64,000 bases of DNA from Halomonas halodenitrificans DSM 735 (GCF_000620045.1 NZ_JHVH01000009.1:62001-126000); one strand, 5' to 3'. Shown: positions 1-9,634, numbered from the stretch's first letter. Numbers and translations are program-made. Notes: generated by a model from the sequence alone, not told the origin.

Positions 1-1
1 T

Positions 2-178
2 GACGAGTATGCGAGCCCGGGGCGCGTACGCCAGAACCTCGTGCGTCTGCCCGCCTGGCTGGAGCGCCTGGCCCACGGCCTGAGCGAGCGTTTCGACCTG
101 GAGGACAAGTTGATCGGACGAGTTCACGCCCGCCATGCGCCGGATGCCGCCCGGGCGGAGGCGGTCTCCCGCCCGTAG
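2..178 (+). CDS. 3' end of an unrecognised protein (truncated by window edge)
   Basis: An open frame enters from the left edge and stops at TAG 176-178, giving the last 58 residues of a protein. The tail is rich in Arg, Leu and Glu, with an amphipathic helix-like stretch (LPAWLERLAHGL) and a charged end. I do not recognise the family and no catalytic motif is visible. Codon use is the high-GC style of the neighbours. The stop codon lies inside a palindrome-like sequence starting GTAGGAGCG, so the gene ends in an intergenic repeat. The RND operon converges on it from the right. Confidence 0.5.
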   Translation, partial: DEYASPGRVRQNLVRLPAWLERLAHGLSERFDLEDKLIGRVHARHAPDAARAEAVSRP

Positions 179-197
179 GAGCGTGATTTTAGCCCGC
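174..197 (+). repeat. REP-like GTAGGAGCG palindrome (degenerate copy)
   Basis: The sequence starting GTAGGAGCGTGATTTTAGC resembles the copy inside the ProQ-domain gene at 14659-14684 (GTAGGAGCGCGATTTATCGC). A third fragment follows lgt at 12590. It overlaps the stop codon of the first gene. The REP label is inferred from similarity to Pseudomonas-type GTAGGAGCG repeats. Confidence 0.4.
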
Positions 198-206
198 AGG
201 GGACTG

Positions 207-314
207 CCCGGGGACAGTCCCCTTAACCCCCGGGGACAGTCCCCCAACCCCCGGGGACAGTCCCCTTAACCCCCGGGGACAGTTCCCTTAACCCCCGGGG
301 ACAGTTCCCTTTGC
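207..314 (+). repeat. Tandem array of five GGGGACAGTCCCC palindromes
   Basis: Five head-to-tail copies of a 21-22 base unit, approximately CCCCGGGGACAGTCCCCTTA plus A/C, occupy the space between the first gene and the RND operon. Each unit holds the near-palindrome GGGGACAGTCCCC. Copies 4 and 5 share a C-to-T change (AGTTCCC), so they probably arose from each other. Single or paired relatives occur at 5857-5936, 9837-9849, 11663-11743 and about 12611. There are no unique spacers, so this is not CRISPR. Confidence 0.85.
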
Positions 315-330
315 TACGAGCGCCGGTTGA

Positions 331-3300
331 TCATGCTTTCTTCCGGTGCTCGAAGCGTCCGCCGAGCACCAGCATGCAGGGCGTCAGCAGCAGCGTCAGG
401 CCGGTGGCGAAGGTCAGTCCGCCGGCGATGGCGCTGGAGAGCTGGGTCCACCACTGGGTGGAGGGGGCGCCGATGCCCAGGCTGGGGCCAAGCAGGTCGA
501 CGTTGATCCCCATCACCATGGGGAGTAGGCCCAGCACCGTGGTCACCGCCGTCAGCAGCACCGGCCGCAGGCGCAGGCTGCCCGCCTCCAGGGCGGCATC
601 GAACGGCGCCAGGCCCTCGCCGCGCAGCTGATTGTAGGTGTCGATCAGCACGATATTGTTGTTCACCACGATCCCCGCCAGGGCGATGATGCCCATCCCC
701 ACCATCACGATGCCGAAGGGCTGGGCGTTGGCCAAGAGCCCCAGCAGCACGCCCGCGGTGGAGAAGATGATCGCCGAGAGCACCAGCCCCGCCTGGTAGA
801 AGCTGTTGAACTGGGTCACCAGGATCAATGCCATCAGCCCGATGGCAACCATGAAGGCCCCGCCCAGGAAGCGGCTGGCCTCCTGCTGGTCTTCCTGTTC
901 GCCGGCCACATTCACCTGTACCCCCTCCGGGGGCTCGCCGGCGGCCTCGAGCAGGGCGTTCAGGCGCTCATCGGCGCTGGCGTCGGCGGCCACATCGGCC
1001 TCCAGGGTGATGGCACGGCGCCCGTCGATGCGATGCAGGGTGCCGACCTTGGGGGCCGGTTCCACCGACACGAAATGCGATAGGGGCACCTGGCCGCGAG
1101 AGGTGTTCAGGCTTAGTCGGCCCAGCTGGTCGAGGGTACGGTCGCCTTTTGGCAGGCGGATGCGGATATCGACTTCGTCATCGACCCCCTCGGGGCGATA
1201 GCTGGCCACCTGGACGCCGGTGGTCAGCAGCTGTACCGCGCTGCCCACGCTGGATACATCGGTGCCGAAGCGAGCCGCGGCCTCGCGGTCGACGATGACC
1301 CGCCACTCCACCCCGGGCAGGCTGCGATTGTCCTCGATATCGCGAAAGCCCCCCAGGTCGTTCATTAACTCGCGCAGGCGGTCCACCGCCTGGTTCGCCA
1401 GTTCCGGCCGCTGTCCGCCGATCTCCAGCACGATGGGCTTGCCTTCGCCGGGCCCCATCTGCTGTTTGCGAAACTCCAGCACCAGGCCGGGCAGGTCGGC
1501 GGTTCGCTCGCGCATCTCGTCGAAGACCTCGGCCAGCGGACGCCGCCGGTGCCAGTCGATCATCTGGAACTGCAGCAAGCCGATGACGTCGGCGCCGAGC
1601 TGTTCATTCGGGGTGGCGAAGGAACGCGCATAAAAGGTCTCGACCTCGCTCATGTCGCTCAGGCGAGCCTCCACTCGCCGCACCATGGCGTCCTTCTCCT
1701 CGACGGAGAAGTCACCGCGGGTACGCACCAGGACCTGGGCGGAGTCGGGCTCCACGCTGGGGAAGAACTCGACGCCGTGGTTCAGGCGCGCATAGGCGGT
1801 GTAGACCAGCGCCATCAGCAGCACCGTGAACAGCAGGGTCAGCGCCGGGTGGGCGAGCAGCCGCGACAGGGCGTGGCGATAGAGGCGTCCGCCGGCGGTG
1901 GCGCCGACCGGTGCCGAGCCTTGAGACGCCGCCCGCGCGCCGAACACACCGCCCAGGGTCGGCAGAAATACCAGGGCCATGGCCAGGGACGCGAGGAGAC
2001 ACAGGATCACCGTGGCGGGCAGATATTTCATGAACTCGCCGACCATGCCGGGCCAGAACAGCAGCGGCACGAATACCGCCAGGGTCGTGGCGGTGGAGGC
2101 GATCACCGGCCAGCCCATGCGGTTTGCCGCCTCCCGCCAGGCCTCCCGAGGCGCCATGCCCTGGCGCAGGTAACGGTCGGCCAGTTCGCTGACCACGATG
2201 GCGCCGTCGACCAGCATGCCGGCGACCAGGATCAGCGCGAACAGCACCACGATGTTGAGGGTGTAGCCCACCGCCCAGATCATCAGGATGCCGCTCAGGA
2301 AGGCGCCGGGGATCGTCAGCCCCACCAAGAGGGCGCTACGGGCGCCCATGGCGGCCAGGATCACGATCAGCACCAGCACCACCGCGGTGACCACATTGTT
2401 GAGCAGCTCCGAGAGCATGTCCTCGACGAACTCGGACTGGTCGGTGATGGTGGTGATCTCCAGGCCCTCGGGGATCAGGTTCCCGGCCTGTTCGAACAGC
2501 GCCTGTACCTGCTCCACGGTGGCGATGATATTGGCACCGGCGCGCTTCGAGATCTCCAGTACCAGGGCCGGCTGGCCGTCGATGCGCGCGTAGCCATCGG
2601 GGTCCTTGAAGGTCGGCCGGATGATGGCCACATCGCCGAAGGTGACGACGCGGTCGCCGTCCACCTTCACCGGCATGGCCATCACATCCTCGAGGGTCTC
2701 GATCACCCCGGGCACCTTGATGCCGAGCCGGCCGGCGCCGGTATCCAGGCTGCCGGCGGCCACCAGGCGGTTGTTGCGGCTGACCAGGTTGAACAGCGTG
2801 GAAAAGTCGATGCCGTAACTCTCCAGCACCAGCGGGTCGACCACGATCTCCAAAAGCTCTTCGCGGTCGCCGCCGATATCCACTTCCAGCACCTCGGCGA
2901 TGCCCTCGATCTCTTCCTGAATCCGCCGGGCGATGGCCACCCGCTGGCTCTCGTCAACGGCGCCCGACAGGCCGATGGAGAGTACCGGGAACTCGCTGAC
3001 GTTGACCTCCACGACCCGGGGCTCCTCGGCTTCGGAGGGCAGCTCCACCTTGGCGATATCGACCTTCTCGCGCACGTCGGAGAGCGCCTGGTCGGCATCG
3101 AAGCCGGCATCGAACTCCAGGGTGATCGAGGCGTGGCCCTCGCTGGATTGTGCGGTCGTCTTGCGCAGCCCCTCGATGCTGCGCAGCTCCTGCTCCATGG
3201 GGCGCACCAGCAGCCGCTCGCCGTCCTCCGGGCTGACCCCCTCCAGGGCCATGGCCACGTAGATCATGGGGATGGCGACGTCGGGGTTGGCCTCCTTGGG

Positions 3301-3399
3301 GATCGCCTGCCAGGCGGCCAGGCCCGCCAGCAGCAGGGCGGTCAGCAGCATCAGGGTCGTGCGGGCGCGGGCTTGAGCGGCCGCGATCAGCTGGCGCAT
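331..3399 (-). CDS. RND efflux transporter permease (AcrB/MMPL-like)
   Basis: A 1022-residue inner-membrane proton-driven efflux pump of the hydrophobe/amphiphile RND type. The N-terminal helix (residues about 12-30) is followed by a large periplasmic loop. A cluster of membrane helices at about 330-500 contains the G-x-x-VDGAIVV segment with the conserved acidic residue of helix 4. A second loop and a second helix cluster (about 850-1010) follow, which is the usual duplicated RND layout and length. It lies one base downstream of the stop of its adaptor gene, so the two are co-transcribed. No outer-membrane channel gene is next to it; a TolC-type partner elsewhere is assumed. Substrate cannot be read from the sequence. 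Confidence 0.93.
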   Translation of the reverse strand: MRQLIAAAQARARTTLMLLTALLLAGLAAWQAIPKEANPDVAIPMIYVAMALEGVSPEDGERLLVRPMEQELRSIEGLRKTTAQSSEGHASITLEFDAGFDADQALSDVREKVDIAKVELPSEAEEPRVVEVNVSEFPVLSIGLSGAVDESQRVAIARRIQEEIEGIAEVLEVDIGGDREELLEIVVDPLVLESYGIDFSTLFNLVSRNNRLVAAGSLDTGAGRLGIKVPGVIETLEDVMAMPVKVDGDRVVTFGDVAIIRPTFKDPDGYARIDGQPALVLEISKRAGANIIATVEQVQALFEQAGNLIPEGLEITTITDQSEFVEDMLSELLNNVVTAVVLVLIVILAAMGARSALLVGLTIPGAFLSGILMIWAVGYTLNIVVLFALILVAGMLVDGAIVVSELADRYLRQGMAPREAWREAANRMGWPVIASTATTLAVFVPLLFWPGMVGEFMKYLPATVILCLLASLAMALVFLPTLGGVFGARAASQGSAPVGATAGGRLYRHALSRLLAHPALTLLFTVLLMALVYTAYARLNHGVEFFPSVEPDSAQVLVRTRGDFSVEEKDAMVRRVEARLSDMSEVETFYARSFATPNEQLGADVIGLLQFQMIDWHRRRPLAEVFDEMRERTADLPGLVLEFRKQQMGPGEGKPIVLEIGGQRPELANQAVDRLRELMNDLGGFRDIEDNRSLPGVEWRVIVDREAAARFGTDVSSVGSAVQLLTTGVQVASYRPEGVDDEVDIRIRLPKGDRTLDQLGRLSLNTSRGQVPLSHFVSVEPAPKVGTLHRIDGRRAITLEADVAADASADERLNALLEAAGEPPEGVQVNVAGEQEDQQEASRFLGGAFMVAIGLMALILVTQFNSFYQAGLVLSAIIFSTAGVLLGLLANAQPFGIVMVGMGIIALAGIVVNNNIVLIDTYNQLRGEGLAPFDAALEAGSLRLRPVLLTAVTTVLGLLPMVMGINVDLLGPSLGIGAPSTQWWTQLSSAIAGGLTFATGLTLLLTPCMLVLGGRFEHRKKA

Positions 3400-3400
3400 C

Positions 3401-4546
3401 TCAGCGGGCCCCCACGTCGTTGGCGGTGTCGGTGTTCGCGGTGTCGTCCGCCGCGACCGGGATAACGCGCTGGCCGATCTCCACCATGCCGGCGCCGAGG
3501 GTGATCAGGCGCAGCGGGTCGGGTAGCCCGGCCACCCGGGCGCTCTCGAGGTCGGCATCCACCAGCGTGACCGGGGTCTGTACGACCCGGTCATCGGCGT
3601 CGAGATGCTTGACGGCCAGCTCCCCGTCGGGATTGAGCGCCAGCAGGGCAGGCGAGAGGCGGTGCACGCGGCGTTCGGGCAGGGTGATCGCCAGGGTGGC
3701 GCTGGCGCCGGCCAGGCGGCGGCCCTCGGGGTTGTCGGCGCTGACCTCGACGCGGAAGCTGCGCGTCGCCTCATCGGCGCGGCGGGCCACCAGGCTGACC
3801 CGGCCATTCAGCCGCGAGCCGTCCAGCAGCCGCAGCTCGGCGGGCTGGCCCACCTCGAGGGCGAGGGCATCCTGCTGTGGGGCCCAGGCCTGGGCCGTGA
3901 GCCGCGAGTCGTCGACCAGTCGCCCCCAGGTCTCGCCCGGCTGCAGCAGCTCGCCGATCTCCACGTCGAGCCGGTCCAGGGTGCCGGGGAAGGGGGCGGT
4001 GAGGCGGGTGTCATCGCGCTGGCGCCGCAGGGCGGCCAGTTCCGCCACGGCCCGGCTGACGTTGGCCTGGCGACGCAGGTATTCGGTCCGGGAGATCAGC
4101 TCACGCTGACGCAGGGAGTCGGCCCCCGACAGTTCGGCGCGGGCCAGGGCCAGGTCGTCCTCGGCCTGGGACAGGCGTGCGGGGAGCTCCTCCTGGGCCT
4201 GCTCCAGGAGAGGTACCCCCGCCTCGACCCGGCTGCCTTCCGCCACCGGCAGTGTCGCCACGCGGCCGGCCTGGCGGGCACGCAGTTCCAGGGCGCGGCG
4301 TGCCGCCAGCTCGCCCTGCAGCACCAGGGTAGGGGCGTGGGTCTCGGCATCGCGCGAGGCCACCTCTACTCGAGGCGCCTCGGCGTCGGCCTCGGCGGCG
4401 GGCTGCGTCTCCGGCGGAGCATCGCGAAAGCCCTGGATATCGCCCAGCAGCAGCCAGGCGAGCAGGATGATGACCAGCCCGATGGCAAGCAGGGCGGGGA
4501 GTGGCGGAAGACGATGTCGAGGCATGCGGTGTCCATCAGCGGGCAT
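3401..4546 (-). CDS. RND efflux periplasmic adaptor (membrane fusion protein)
   Basis: A 381-residue HlyD/AcrA-type adaptor that links the RND pump to an outer-membrane channel. One N-terminal membrane anchor (residues about 15-35) is followed by a Pro/Glu/Ala-rich linker, a split lipoyl-like segment around an alpha-helical hairpin (residues about 75-185), and beta-barrel and membrane-proximal domains. An alternative ATG at 4525 would remove seven residues; neither start has a strong ribosome site. It is the first gene of the two-gene efflux operon. No local regulator is present. Confidence 0.9.
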   Translation of the reverse strand: MPADGHRMPRHRLPPLPALLAIGLVIILLAWLLLGDIQGFRDAPPETQPAAEADAEAPRVEVASRDAETHAPTLVLQGELAARRALELRARQAGRVATLPVAEGSRVEAGVPLLEQAQEELPARLSQAEDDLALARAELSGADSLRQRELISRTEYLRRQANVSRAVAELAALRRQRDDTRLTAPFPGTLDRLDVEIGELLQPGETWGRLVDDSRLTAQAWAPQQDALALEVGQPAELRLLDGSRLNGRVSLVARRADEATRSFRVEVSADNPEGRRLAGASATLAITLPERRVHRLSPALLALNPDGELAVKHLDADDRVVQTPVTLVDADLESARVAGLPDPLRLITLGAGMVEIGQRVIPVAADDTANTDTANDVGAR

Positions 4547-4641
4547 GAGAGCGCCAGCATACTATTCTCGCCGAAGGTTCTCATACACGCGTTTGTCGCA
4601 CTCGCCCCTCACAAGCGCAGCGGCGCTAACCTTAGGTTGCA

Positions 4642-4670
4642 TTGAGTTTTGTGCACTGCAGGCATAACAT
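4642..4670 (+). promoter_or_regulatory. Putative promoter of mdh
   Basis: TTGAGT (4642-4647) and TAACAT (4665-4670) are spaced by 17 bases, about 95 bases ahead of the mdh start. Each hexamer matches four of six consensus positions. This is a consensus-based guess only. Confidence 0.35.
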
Positions 4671-4764
4671 CTTGGCGGTCTGTTTTCAGGCCAGTGCGGG
4701 CCCGGTGCCCGCCCGGCTCATCCTCACGGCGACAACCCGCGCGTTGACAATCCAAGGAGCCACC

Positions 4765-5739
4765 ATGAAAGACCCCGTTCGCATTGCCATTACCGGCGCC
4801 GCCGGCCAGATCAGCTACTCCCTGGCCTTCCGTATCGCCTCCGGCGACATGCTGGGCAAGGACCAGCCGGTCATCCTGCAGCTGCTCGAGATCACTCCGG
4901 CCATGGACGCGCTGAACGGCGTGGTCATGGAGCTCAACGACTGTGCCTTCCCGCTGGTGCAGGATATCGTCGCGACCGACGACGCCAATGTCGCCTTCAA
5001 GGACGCCGACTTCGCCCTGTTGGTGGGGGCTCGCCCGCGCGGTCCGGGCATGGAGCGCAAGGACCTGCTGGAAGCCAACGCGGCGATCTTCTCCGTACAG
5101 GGCAAGGCGCTGAACGACAACGCCAGCCGTGATGTCAGGGTCCTGGTGGTGGGCAACCCGGCCAACACCAACGCCCTGATCGCCTCCTGCAACGCGCCGG
5201 ACCTGAATCCGGGCCAGTTCACCGCGATGATGCGTCTGGATCACAACCGTGCCAAGACACAGCTGGCGCAGAAGGTCGACAAGCATGTGACCGACGTGGA
5301 ATCGATGATCGTCTGGGGCAACCACAGCGCGACTCAGTACCCCGATATCGCCCACTGCAAGGTGGATGGCAAACCCGCCACCGAGCTGGTCGATCAGGAG
5401 TGGTACGAGGGAACCTTCATTCCCACCGTGCAGCAGCGCGGCGCGGCGATCATCAAGGCGCGTGGCGCCTCCTCCGCGGCTTCTGCGGCCTCCGCGGCCA
5501 TCGACCACATGCGTGACTGGGCGCTGGGCAGCGACGGCATCGTCAGCATGGGCATTCCCTCCGACGGCAGCTACGGCGTTGAGCCGGGCATCATCTACTC
5601 CTACCCGGTGACCTGCCAGGGCGGCAAGTACGAGATCGTCCAGGGCCTGGACGTCAGCGACTTCAGCCGCGAGCGGATGAACGCCACCGAGCAGGAGCTG
5701 CGCGAAGAGCGCGCCGCCGTGGAACATCTGCTGGGCTAA
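4765..5739 (+). CDS. mdh: Malate dehydrogenase
   Basis: Predicted 324-residue NAD-dependent malate dehydrogenase that interconverts malate and oxaloacetate in the TCA cycle. The dinucleotide-binding fold opens at the N-terminus with [10 protein letters not shown]. The substrate-binding arginines lie in [12 protein letters not shown], and the catalytic histidine is in the [13 protein letters not shown] segment. These are hallmarks of the cytosolic-type MDH family. The frame is open upstream to 4642, but the start chosen has AAGGAG eight bases before ATG and matches the family N-terminus. It stands alone, between the efflux operon (divergent) and a terminator. Confidence 0.95.
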   Translation: MKDPVRIAITGAAGQISYSLAFRIASGDMLGKDQPVILQLLEITPAMDALNGVVMELNDCAFPLVQDIVATDDANVAFKDADFALLVGARPRGPGMERKDLLEANAAIFSVQGKALNDNASRDVRVLVVGNPANTNALIASCNAPDLNPGQFTAMMRLDHNRAKTQLAQKVDKHVTDVESMIVWGNHSATQYPDIAHCKVDGKPATELVDQEWYEGTFIPTVQQRGAAIIKARGASSAASAASAAIDHMRDWALGSDGIVSMGIPSDGSYGVEPGIIYSYPVTCQGGKYEIVQGLDVSDFSRERMNATEQELREERAAVEHLLG

Positions 5740-5776
5740 CCTCGAGCTGTACGCCTTACGCTTTATGCGGTAAGTG

Positions 5777-5810
5777 AAAACCCCGCCAGGTCATGCCTGA
5801 GCGGGGTTTT
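5777..5810 (+). terminator. Rho-independent terminator after mdh
   Basis: AAAACCCCGC (5777-5786) pairs with GCGGGGTTTT (5801-5810) around a 14-base loop. The flanking A and T runs mean it could act on both strands, ending mdh and the minus-strand HAD gene. Confidence 0.85.
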
Positions 5811-5856
5811 GTATTGCGCTCGGGAACAGCCCCTCTGGCGTCGTTTCCCTACCGTC

Positions 5857-5936
5857 AGGGACAGTCCCCGGCTGAGCCATCAGGTCGGTATTCATGCACC
5901 TTGTCGGCATCGTTAACCCCGCCGGGGACTGTCCCT
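5857..5936. repeat. Inverted pair of GGGGACAGTCCCC-family palindromes
   Basis: The 16 bases at 5857-5872 are the exact reverse complement of 5921-5936, separated by 48 unique bases. Each arm contains GGGACAGTCCCC or its complement. The unit resembles a paired REP (BIME-like) element and fills the gap between mdh and the HAD gene. No transposase gene accompanies it. Confidence 0.75.
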
Positions 5937-5963
5937 TTTACCGTCGAAGGTCCCATCGCCGGA

Positions 5964-6620
5964 TCAGTCCCGCAGGCTCATGATTCGCCAGCCGCGCGAC
6001 TTGGCGGCTTCGCGCAGGGTGGGGTCGGGGTCGACGGCCACCGGGTAGTCGATGATTTCCAGCAGCGGCAGGTCGTTGTGGGAGTCGCTGTAGAACCAGG
6101 CGTCGTCCAGGGTCTGCTCCTTGTCGGCCAGCCACTCTTCCAGGCGCGTGATCTTGCCCTCGCGATAGCTGGGGGTGCCGCTCACCCTGCCAGTGTATCG
6201 CCCCTCGATGACCTCGGGCTCCACGGCGATCAGGTCGTCGACGCCCAGGCGTTCGGCGATGGGCCCGGTGATAAAGCGGTTGGTGGCGGTGATGATCAGC
6301 AGGGTATCGCCGCGAGCGCGATGGCGTGCCAGCAGTTCTTCCCCTCTGGGCAGGATGTGCGGCTCGATCTTGCTGGCCATGAACTGCTGGTGCCAGGCGG
6401 CGAGCTGCTCGGGGGCGTGCTCGGCCAAGGGCTTGAGCGCCACTTCGAGAAACGCCTGCATATCCAGAGTGCCGGCCTCGTAGTCGGCCATGAAGCGGTC
6501 GTTGGCCTCGCGGTAGGCGACGGGGTCGACGGCGCCCTGCTCGAGCAGAAACTCGCCCCAGGCATGGTCGCTGTCGATCGCCAGCAGGGTGTTGTCCAGG
6601 TCGAAGATGGCCAGGCTCAC
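5964..6620 (-). CDS. HAD-IB family phosphatase (SerB-like hydrolase)
   Basis: Predicted 218-residue cytoplasmic HAD-superfamily phosphatase. Motif I is FDLDNTLL near the N-terminus, motif II is the ITATN segment, and motif III/IV is the YSDSHNDLPLLE acidic cluster. The cap insertion fits subfamily IB, which includes phosphoserine- and histidinol-phosphatase-like enzymes; the true substrate is unknown. The frame is open upstream to 6692, but GTG at 6620 has GGAGA seven bases before it and places motif I where the family has it. It is divergent from rppH, as in Pseudomonas. Confidence 0.85.
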   Translation of the reverse strand: MSLAIFDLDNTLLAIDSDHAWGEFLLEQGAVDPVAYREANDRFMADYEAGTLDMQAFLEVALKPLAEHAPEQLAAWHQQFMASKIEPHILPRGEELLARHRARGDTLLIITATNRFITGPIAERLGVDDLIAVEPEVIEGRYTGRVSGTPSYREGKITRLEEWLADKEQTLDDAWFYSDSHNDLPLLEIIDYPVAVDPDPTLREAAKSRGWRIMSLRD

Positions 6621-6773
6621 TGAGACTCTCCAGGGTTGCAGACGGGTGGGTGAAAGGCCCGCGATTATGGCAGAAGCCGTATTCTCCTGCATCTTGTGGC
6701 GGAAGGCGTATTGATGCGCTTCACGGCCTTGTGGAAGAATGGCTGCAATACTGGTTTTAACAAGGTGAAGTCC

Positions 6774-7265
6774 GTGATCGACGCTGACGGCTTTCGCCCC
6801 AATGTTGGCATCATCATTGCCAACGATCAGGGGCAGCTGCTTTGGGCGCGTCGGGTAGGGCAGAATGCTTGGCAGTTTCCCCAGGGAGGCATCAAGGCTG
6901 ACGAGACACCCAAACAGGCGCTATTTCGAGAGCTCCATGAGGAGATCGGCCTGACGGCCGAAGACGTCGAGATCCTTGCTTGCACCCGGGGTTGGCTGCG
7001 CTATCGCCTGCCGCGACGCATGATACGCACGCACTCCTGGCCGGTATGCATCGGCCAGAAACAGAAGTGGTTCCTGCTTCGGATCCGCTGTCAGGAGTAT
7101 CGGATATGCATGGATCTTTCCGAGAAGCCGGAGTTCGACGGCTGGCGCTGGGTCAGCTACTGGCATCCGCTGGCACAGGTGGTGTCCTTCAAGCGTGAGG
7201 TCTATCGCCGTGCCCTGAAGGAACTTTCGCCACGCGCTCAGCGTCTGGCATTGGGCCACGGCTAG
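6774..7265 (+). CDS. rppH: RNA pyrophosphohydrolase RppH
   Basis: Predicted 163-residue Nudix hydrolase that removes pyrophosphate from the 5' end of triphosphorylated mRNA and starts its decay. The Nudix box (G-x5-E-x7-REL-x-EE-x-GL) runs from GGIKADE to EEIGL. The N-terminus [15 protein letters not shown] matches the family start, so GTG at 6774 is preferred over upstream in-frame codons; AAGGTGA lies before it. It sits directly upstream of ptsP, an arrangement shared with many gammaproteobacteria. The stop codon is in a small direct repeat (GGCTAGGCGC at about 7260 and 7278). Confidence 0.93.
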   Translation: MIDADGFRPNVGIIIANDQGQLLWARRVGQNAWQFPQGGIKADETPKQALFRELHEEIGLTAEDVEILACTRGWLRYRLPRRMIRTHSWPVCIGQKQKWFLLRIRCQEYRICMDLSEKPEFDGWRWVSYWHPLAQVVSFKREVYRRALKELSPRAQRLALGHG

Positions 7266-7361
7266 GCGCTGGCTTATGGCTAGGCGCCAGGAACGCGGGA
7301 GCCACTCATGATGGCAATGATGTAACCACAACGTTTAACGACAACAGGATACCCGCTCGAC

Positions 7362-9620
7362 ATGCTCGAGGTCTTGCGCCGCATCATCCAGGAAGTCAAC
7401 GGGGCCCGCAGTCTGGATGCGGCGCTCTCCACCATGGTGCGGCGCATTCGCAAGGCGATGAAGACCGATGTCTGCTCCTTCTACATGTTCGATGAGGAGG
7501 TGGATCGCCTGGTGCTGATGGAAACCATCGGCCTGCGTAGCCAGGCGGTGGGGCGGGTGAGCCTGCCGGTCGGCGAGGGCCTGGTGGGCCTGGTGGCGAA
7601 GCGCGAGGAGCCGCTCAACCTGGAAGATGCCCAGGCCCACTCGCATTTTCGCTACTTTGCCTCTACCGGTGAGGAGCGCTATTCCAGCTTTCTCGGCGTG
7701 CCCATCATCCATCAGCGCCGCATGCTCGGCGTGCTGGTGGTGCAGCAGGCCGAGAATCGCCGCTACGGTGAAGAAGACGAGGCCTTCCTGGTGACCATGG
7801 CCGCCCAGCTGGGCGGCGTGCTGGCCCACTCGCTGGTGACCGGCAACCTGACCCGACCGGGGCGGCAGAGGCAAGTGCAATTCAAGGGGGTCGCCGCCTC
7901 GCCGGGCATGGCCATCGGCGAGGCGGTCGTGATCGCCGCGCCCGCCGATCTCAACAGCGTGCCCGACCTGATCCCCACCGACGTTGAATACGAGATTGCC
8001 CGCCTCAAGGAGGCGATCAGCCGCGTGCGCGAGGAGATTCGTGCCGCCGGCGCCCGCCTGGCCAGCCGTATTTCGGCCCAGGAGCTGGCGCTGTTCGAGG
8101 TCTATCAGCAGATGCTCAGCGAGGCGGCGCTCTCCCAGGAAGTGGAGAAGCGCATCCGCGAAGGGCAGTGGGCGCCGGGCGCCCTGGCCGACGTGGTCAA
8201 GCGCCATGTGCAGTACCTGGAGCGGGTCGATGACGACTACCTGCGCGAGCGCTCGGCCGATGTGCGCGACCTGGGGCGCCGAGTGCTGTCCCACCTGCAG
8301 GAAGAGACCCCCCAGAAACCCCGTGTCTATCCCGAGCGCACGATTCTGGTGGGTGACGAGCTGAGCGCGGCGCTGCTGGGCGAGGTCCCGCGTGACAAGC
8401 TGGTGGGCCTGGTCTCGGTGCGGGGTTCCAGCACCTCTCACGTGGCGATCCTGGCCCGCGCCATGGGCATCCCCACGGCGCTGGGCATGGTCGACCTGCC
8501 GCTGCCGAGGCTCTCGGGGTCACCGCTGATTCTCGACGGTCATCGTGGGCGGCTGTTCATGCGGCCCAGCCCGGAGCTGCTGACCCACTATGAGGGCCTG
8601 ATCGCCGAGGAAGAGGCGCTGGCCAAGGTGCTCGAGCACGAGCAGCATCTGCCCAGCCGTACCCCGGACGGCTACACCATGCCGCTGATGGTCAATACCG
8701 GCCTGGCGGTGGATGCGGTCGCCTCGCTCAAGCCGCGTATCAGCGGGGTAGGGCTCTATCGCACCGAAGTGCCCTTCATGATCACCGAGCGCTTTCCCGG
8801 TGAGCAGGAGCAGACTCGCCTCTACCGTAACCAGCTCGAGAGCTTCTCGCCGCTACCGGTGGTCATGCGGACCCTGGACATCGGTGGCGACAAGGACCTG
8901 CCCTACTTTCCCATCGAGGAGGCCAACCCCTTCCTCGGCTGGCGTGGCATGCGCGTCACCCTCGACCATCCCGAGGTGCTGATGGTCCAGCTGCGCGCTA
9001 TGTTGCGGGCCTCCCAGGGGCTCGACAACCTGCAGGTGCTGCTGCCCATGATCACCAATGTCGACGAGGTCGACGCCGCCCTGCGCCTGCTCGAGCGTGC
9101 CATCGTCGAGCTGAGCGAGGAGGGGGTCGTCGTATCCAGGCCCAGGGTGGGGGTGATGATCGAGGTGCCGGCAACGCTCTACCAGCTCGATGCCCTGGCC
9201 AGGCGTGTCGACTTCTTCTCGGTGGGCAGCAATGACCTGACCCAATACCTGCTGGCGGTGGATCGCAACAACCCGCGGGTCGCGGACCTCTATGATGCCT
9301 GCCACCCCGCGGTGCTCTCCGCCATGGCTCATCTGGCGGGGGAGGCGCGTCGGCTCGAGATACCCATCTCGGTGTGTGGCGAACTGGCCGGTGATCCGGC
9401 CGGCGCGCTGTTGTTGATGGGCATGGGCTTCGGTTCGCTCTCGATGAACGCCCCCAGCCTGCCGCGGGTACGCGCCGCCATTCGGCGCGTGTCACTCAAG
9501 GCGGCCCAGGACCTGGTCGACCAGACGCTCTATCTCGACACCCCCGGAGACGTGCGCCGGCACCTGAACCGGCGGCTGGGCGAGTGGGAGCTCGCCCATC
9601 TCTTGCCCCCCAGCGACTGA
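7362..9620 (+). CDS. ptsP: PTS-Ntr phosphoenolpyruvate-protein phosphotransferase
   Basis: Predicted 752-residue EI-Ntr, the first enzyme of the nitrogen-related phosphotransferase chain (EI-Ntr to NPr to EIIA-Ntr). An N-terminal GAF domain (residues about 1-160) is followed by the HPr-binding and phosphohistidine domain, with the phosphorylated His360 in GSSTSHVAILAR. The C-terminal PEP-binding barrel (about 430-730) contains the GLYRTEVPFM segment and the catalytic-loop-like VCGELAGDP. Length and order match the family. The GAF domain is thought to sense glutamine or 2-oxoglutarate. It follows rppH by 96 bases and may be co-transcribed. Confidence 0.95.
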   Translation: MLEVLRRIIQEVNGARSLDAALSTMVRRIRKAMKTDVCSFYMFDEEVDRLVLMETIGLRSQAVGRVSLPVGEGLVGLVAKREEPLNLEDAQAHSHFRYFASTGEERYSSFLGVPIIHQRRMLGVLVVQQAENRRYGEEDEAFLVTMAAQLGGVLAHSLVTGNLTRPGRQRQVQFKGVAASPGMAIGEAVVIAAPADLNSVPDLIPTDVEYEIARLKEAISRVREEIRAAGARLASRISAQELALFEVYQQMLSEAALSQEVEKRIREGQWAPGALADVVKRHVQYLERVDDDYLRERSADVRDLGRRVLSHLQEETPQKPRVYPERTILVGDELSAALLGEVPRDKLVGLVSVRGSSTSHVAILARAMGIPTALGMVDLPLPRLSGSPLILDGHRGRLFMRPSPELLTHYEGLIAEEEALAKVLEHEQHLPSRTPDGYTMPLMVNTGLAVDAVASLKPRISGVGLYRTEVPFMITERFPGEQEQTRLYRNQLESFSPLPVVMRTLDIGGDKDLPYFPIEEANPFLGWRGMRVTLDHPEVLMVQLRAMLRASQGLDNLQVLLPMITNVDEVDAALRLLERAIVELSEEGVVVSRPRVGVMIEVPATLYQLDALARRVDFFSVGSNDLTQYLLAVDRNNPRVADLYDACHPAVLSAMAHLAGEARRLEIPISVCGELAGDPAGALLLMGMGFGSLSMNAPSLPRVRAAIRRVSLKAAQDLVDQTLYLDTPGDVRRHLNRRLGEWELAHLLPPSD

Positions 9621-9634
9621 CCCGGGCTTCGCCC

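Noticed and set aside
207-314. Possible CRISPR array
   Set aside because: Units are contiguous 21-22 base repeats without unique spacers, and no cas genes are present.
1549-3465. 638-codon plus-strand frame over the RND permease gene
   Set aside because: It is antisense to a clear RND transporter, is rich in His/Gln/Gly in the way of high-GC shadow frames, and has no family features.
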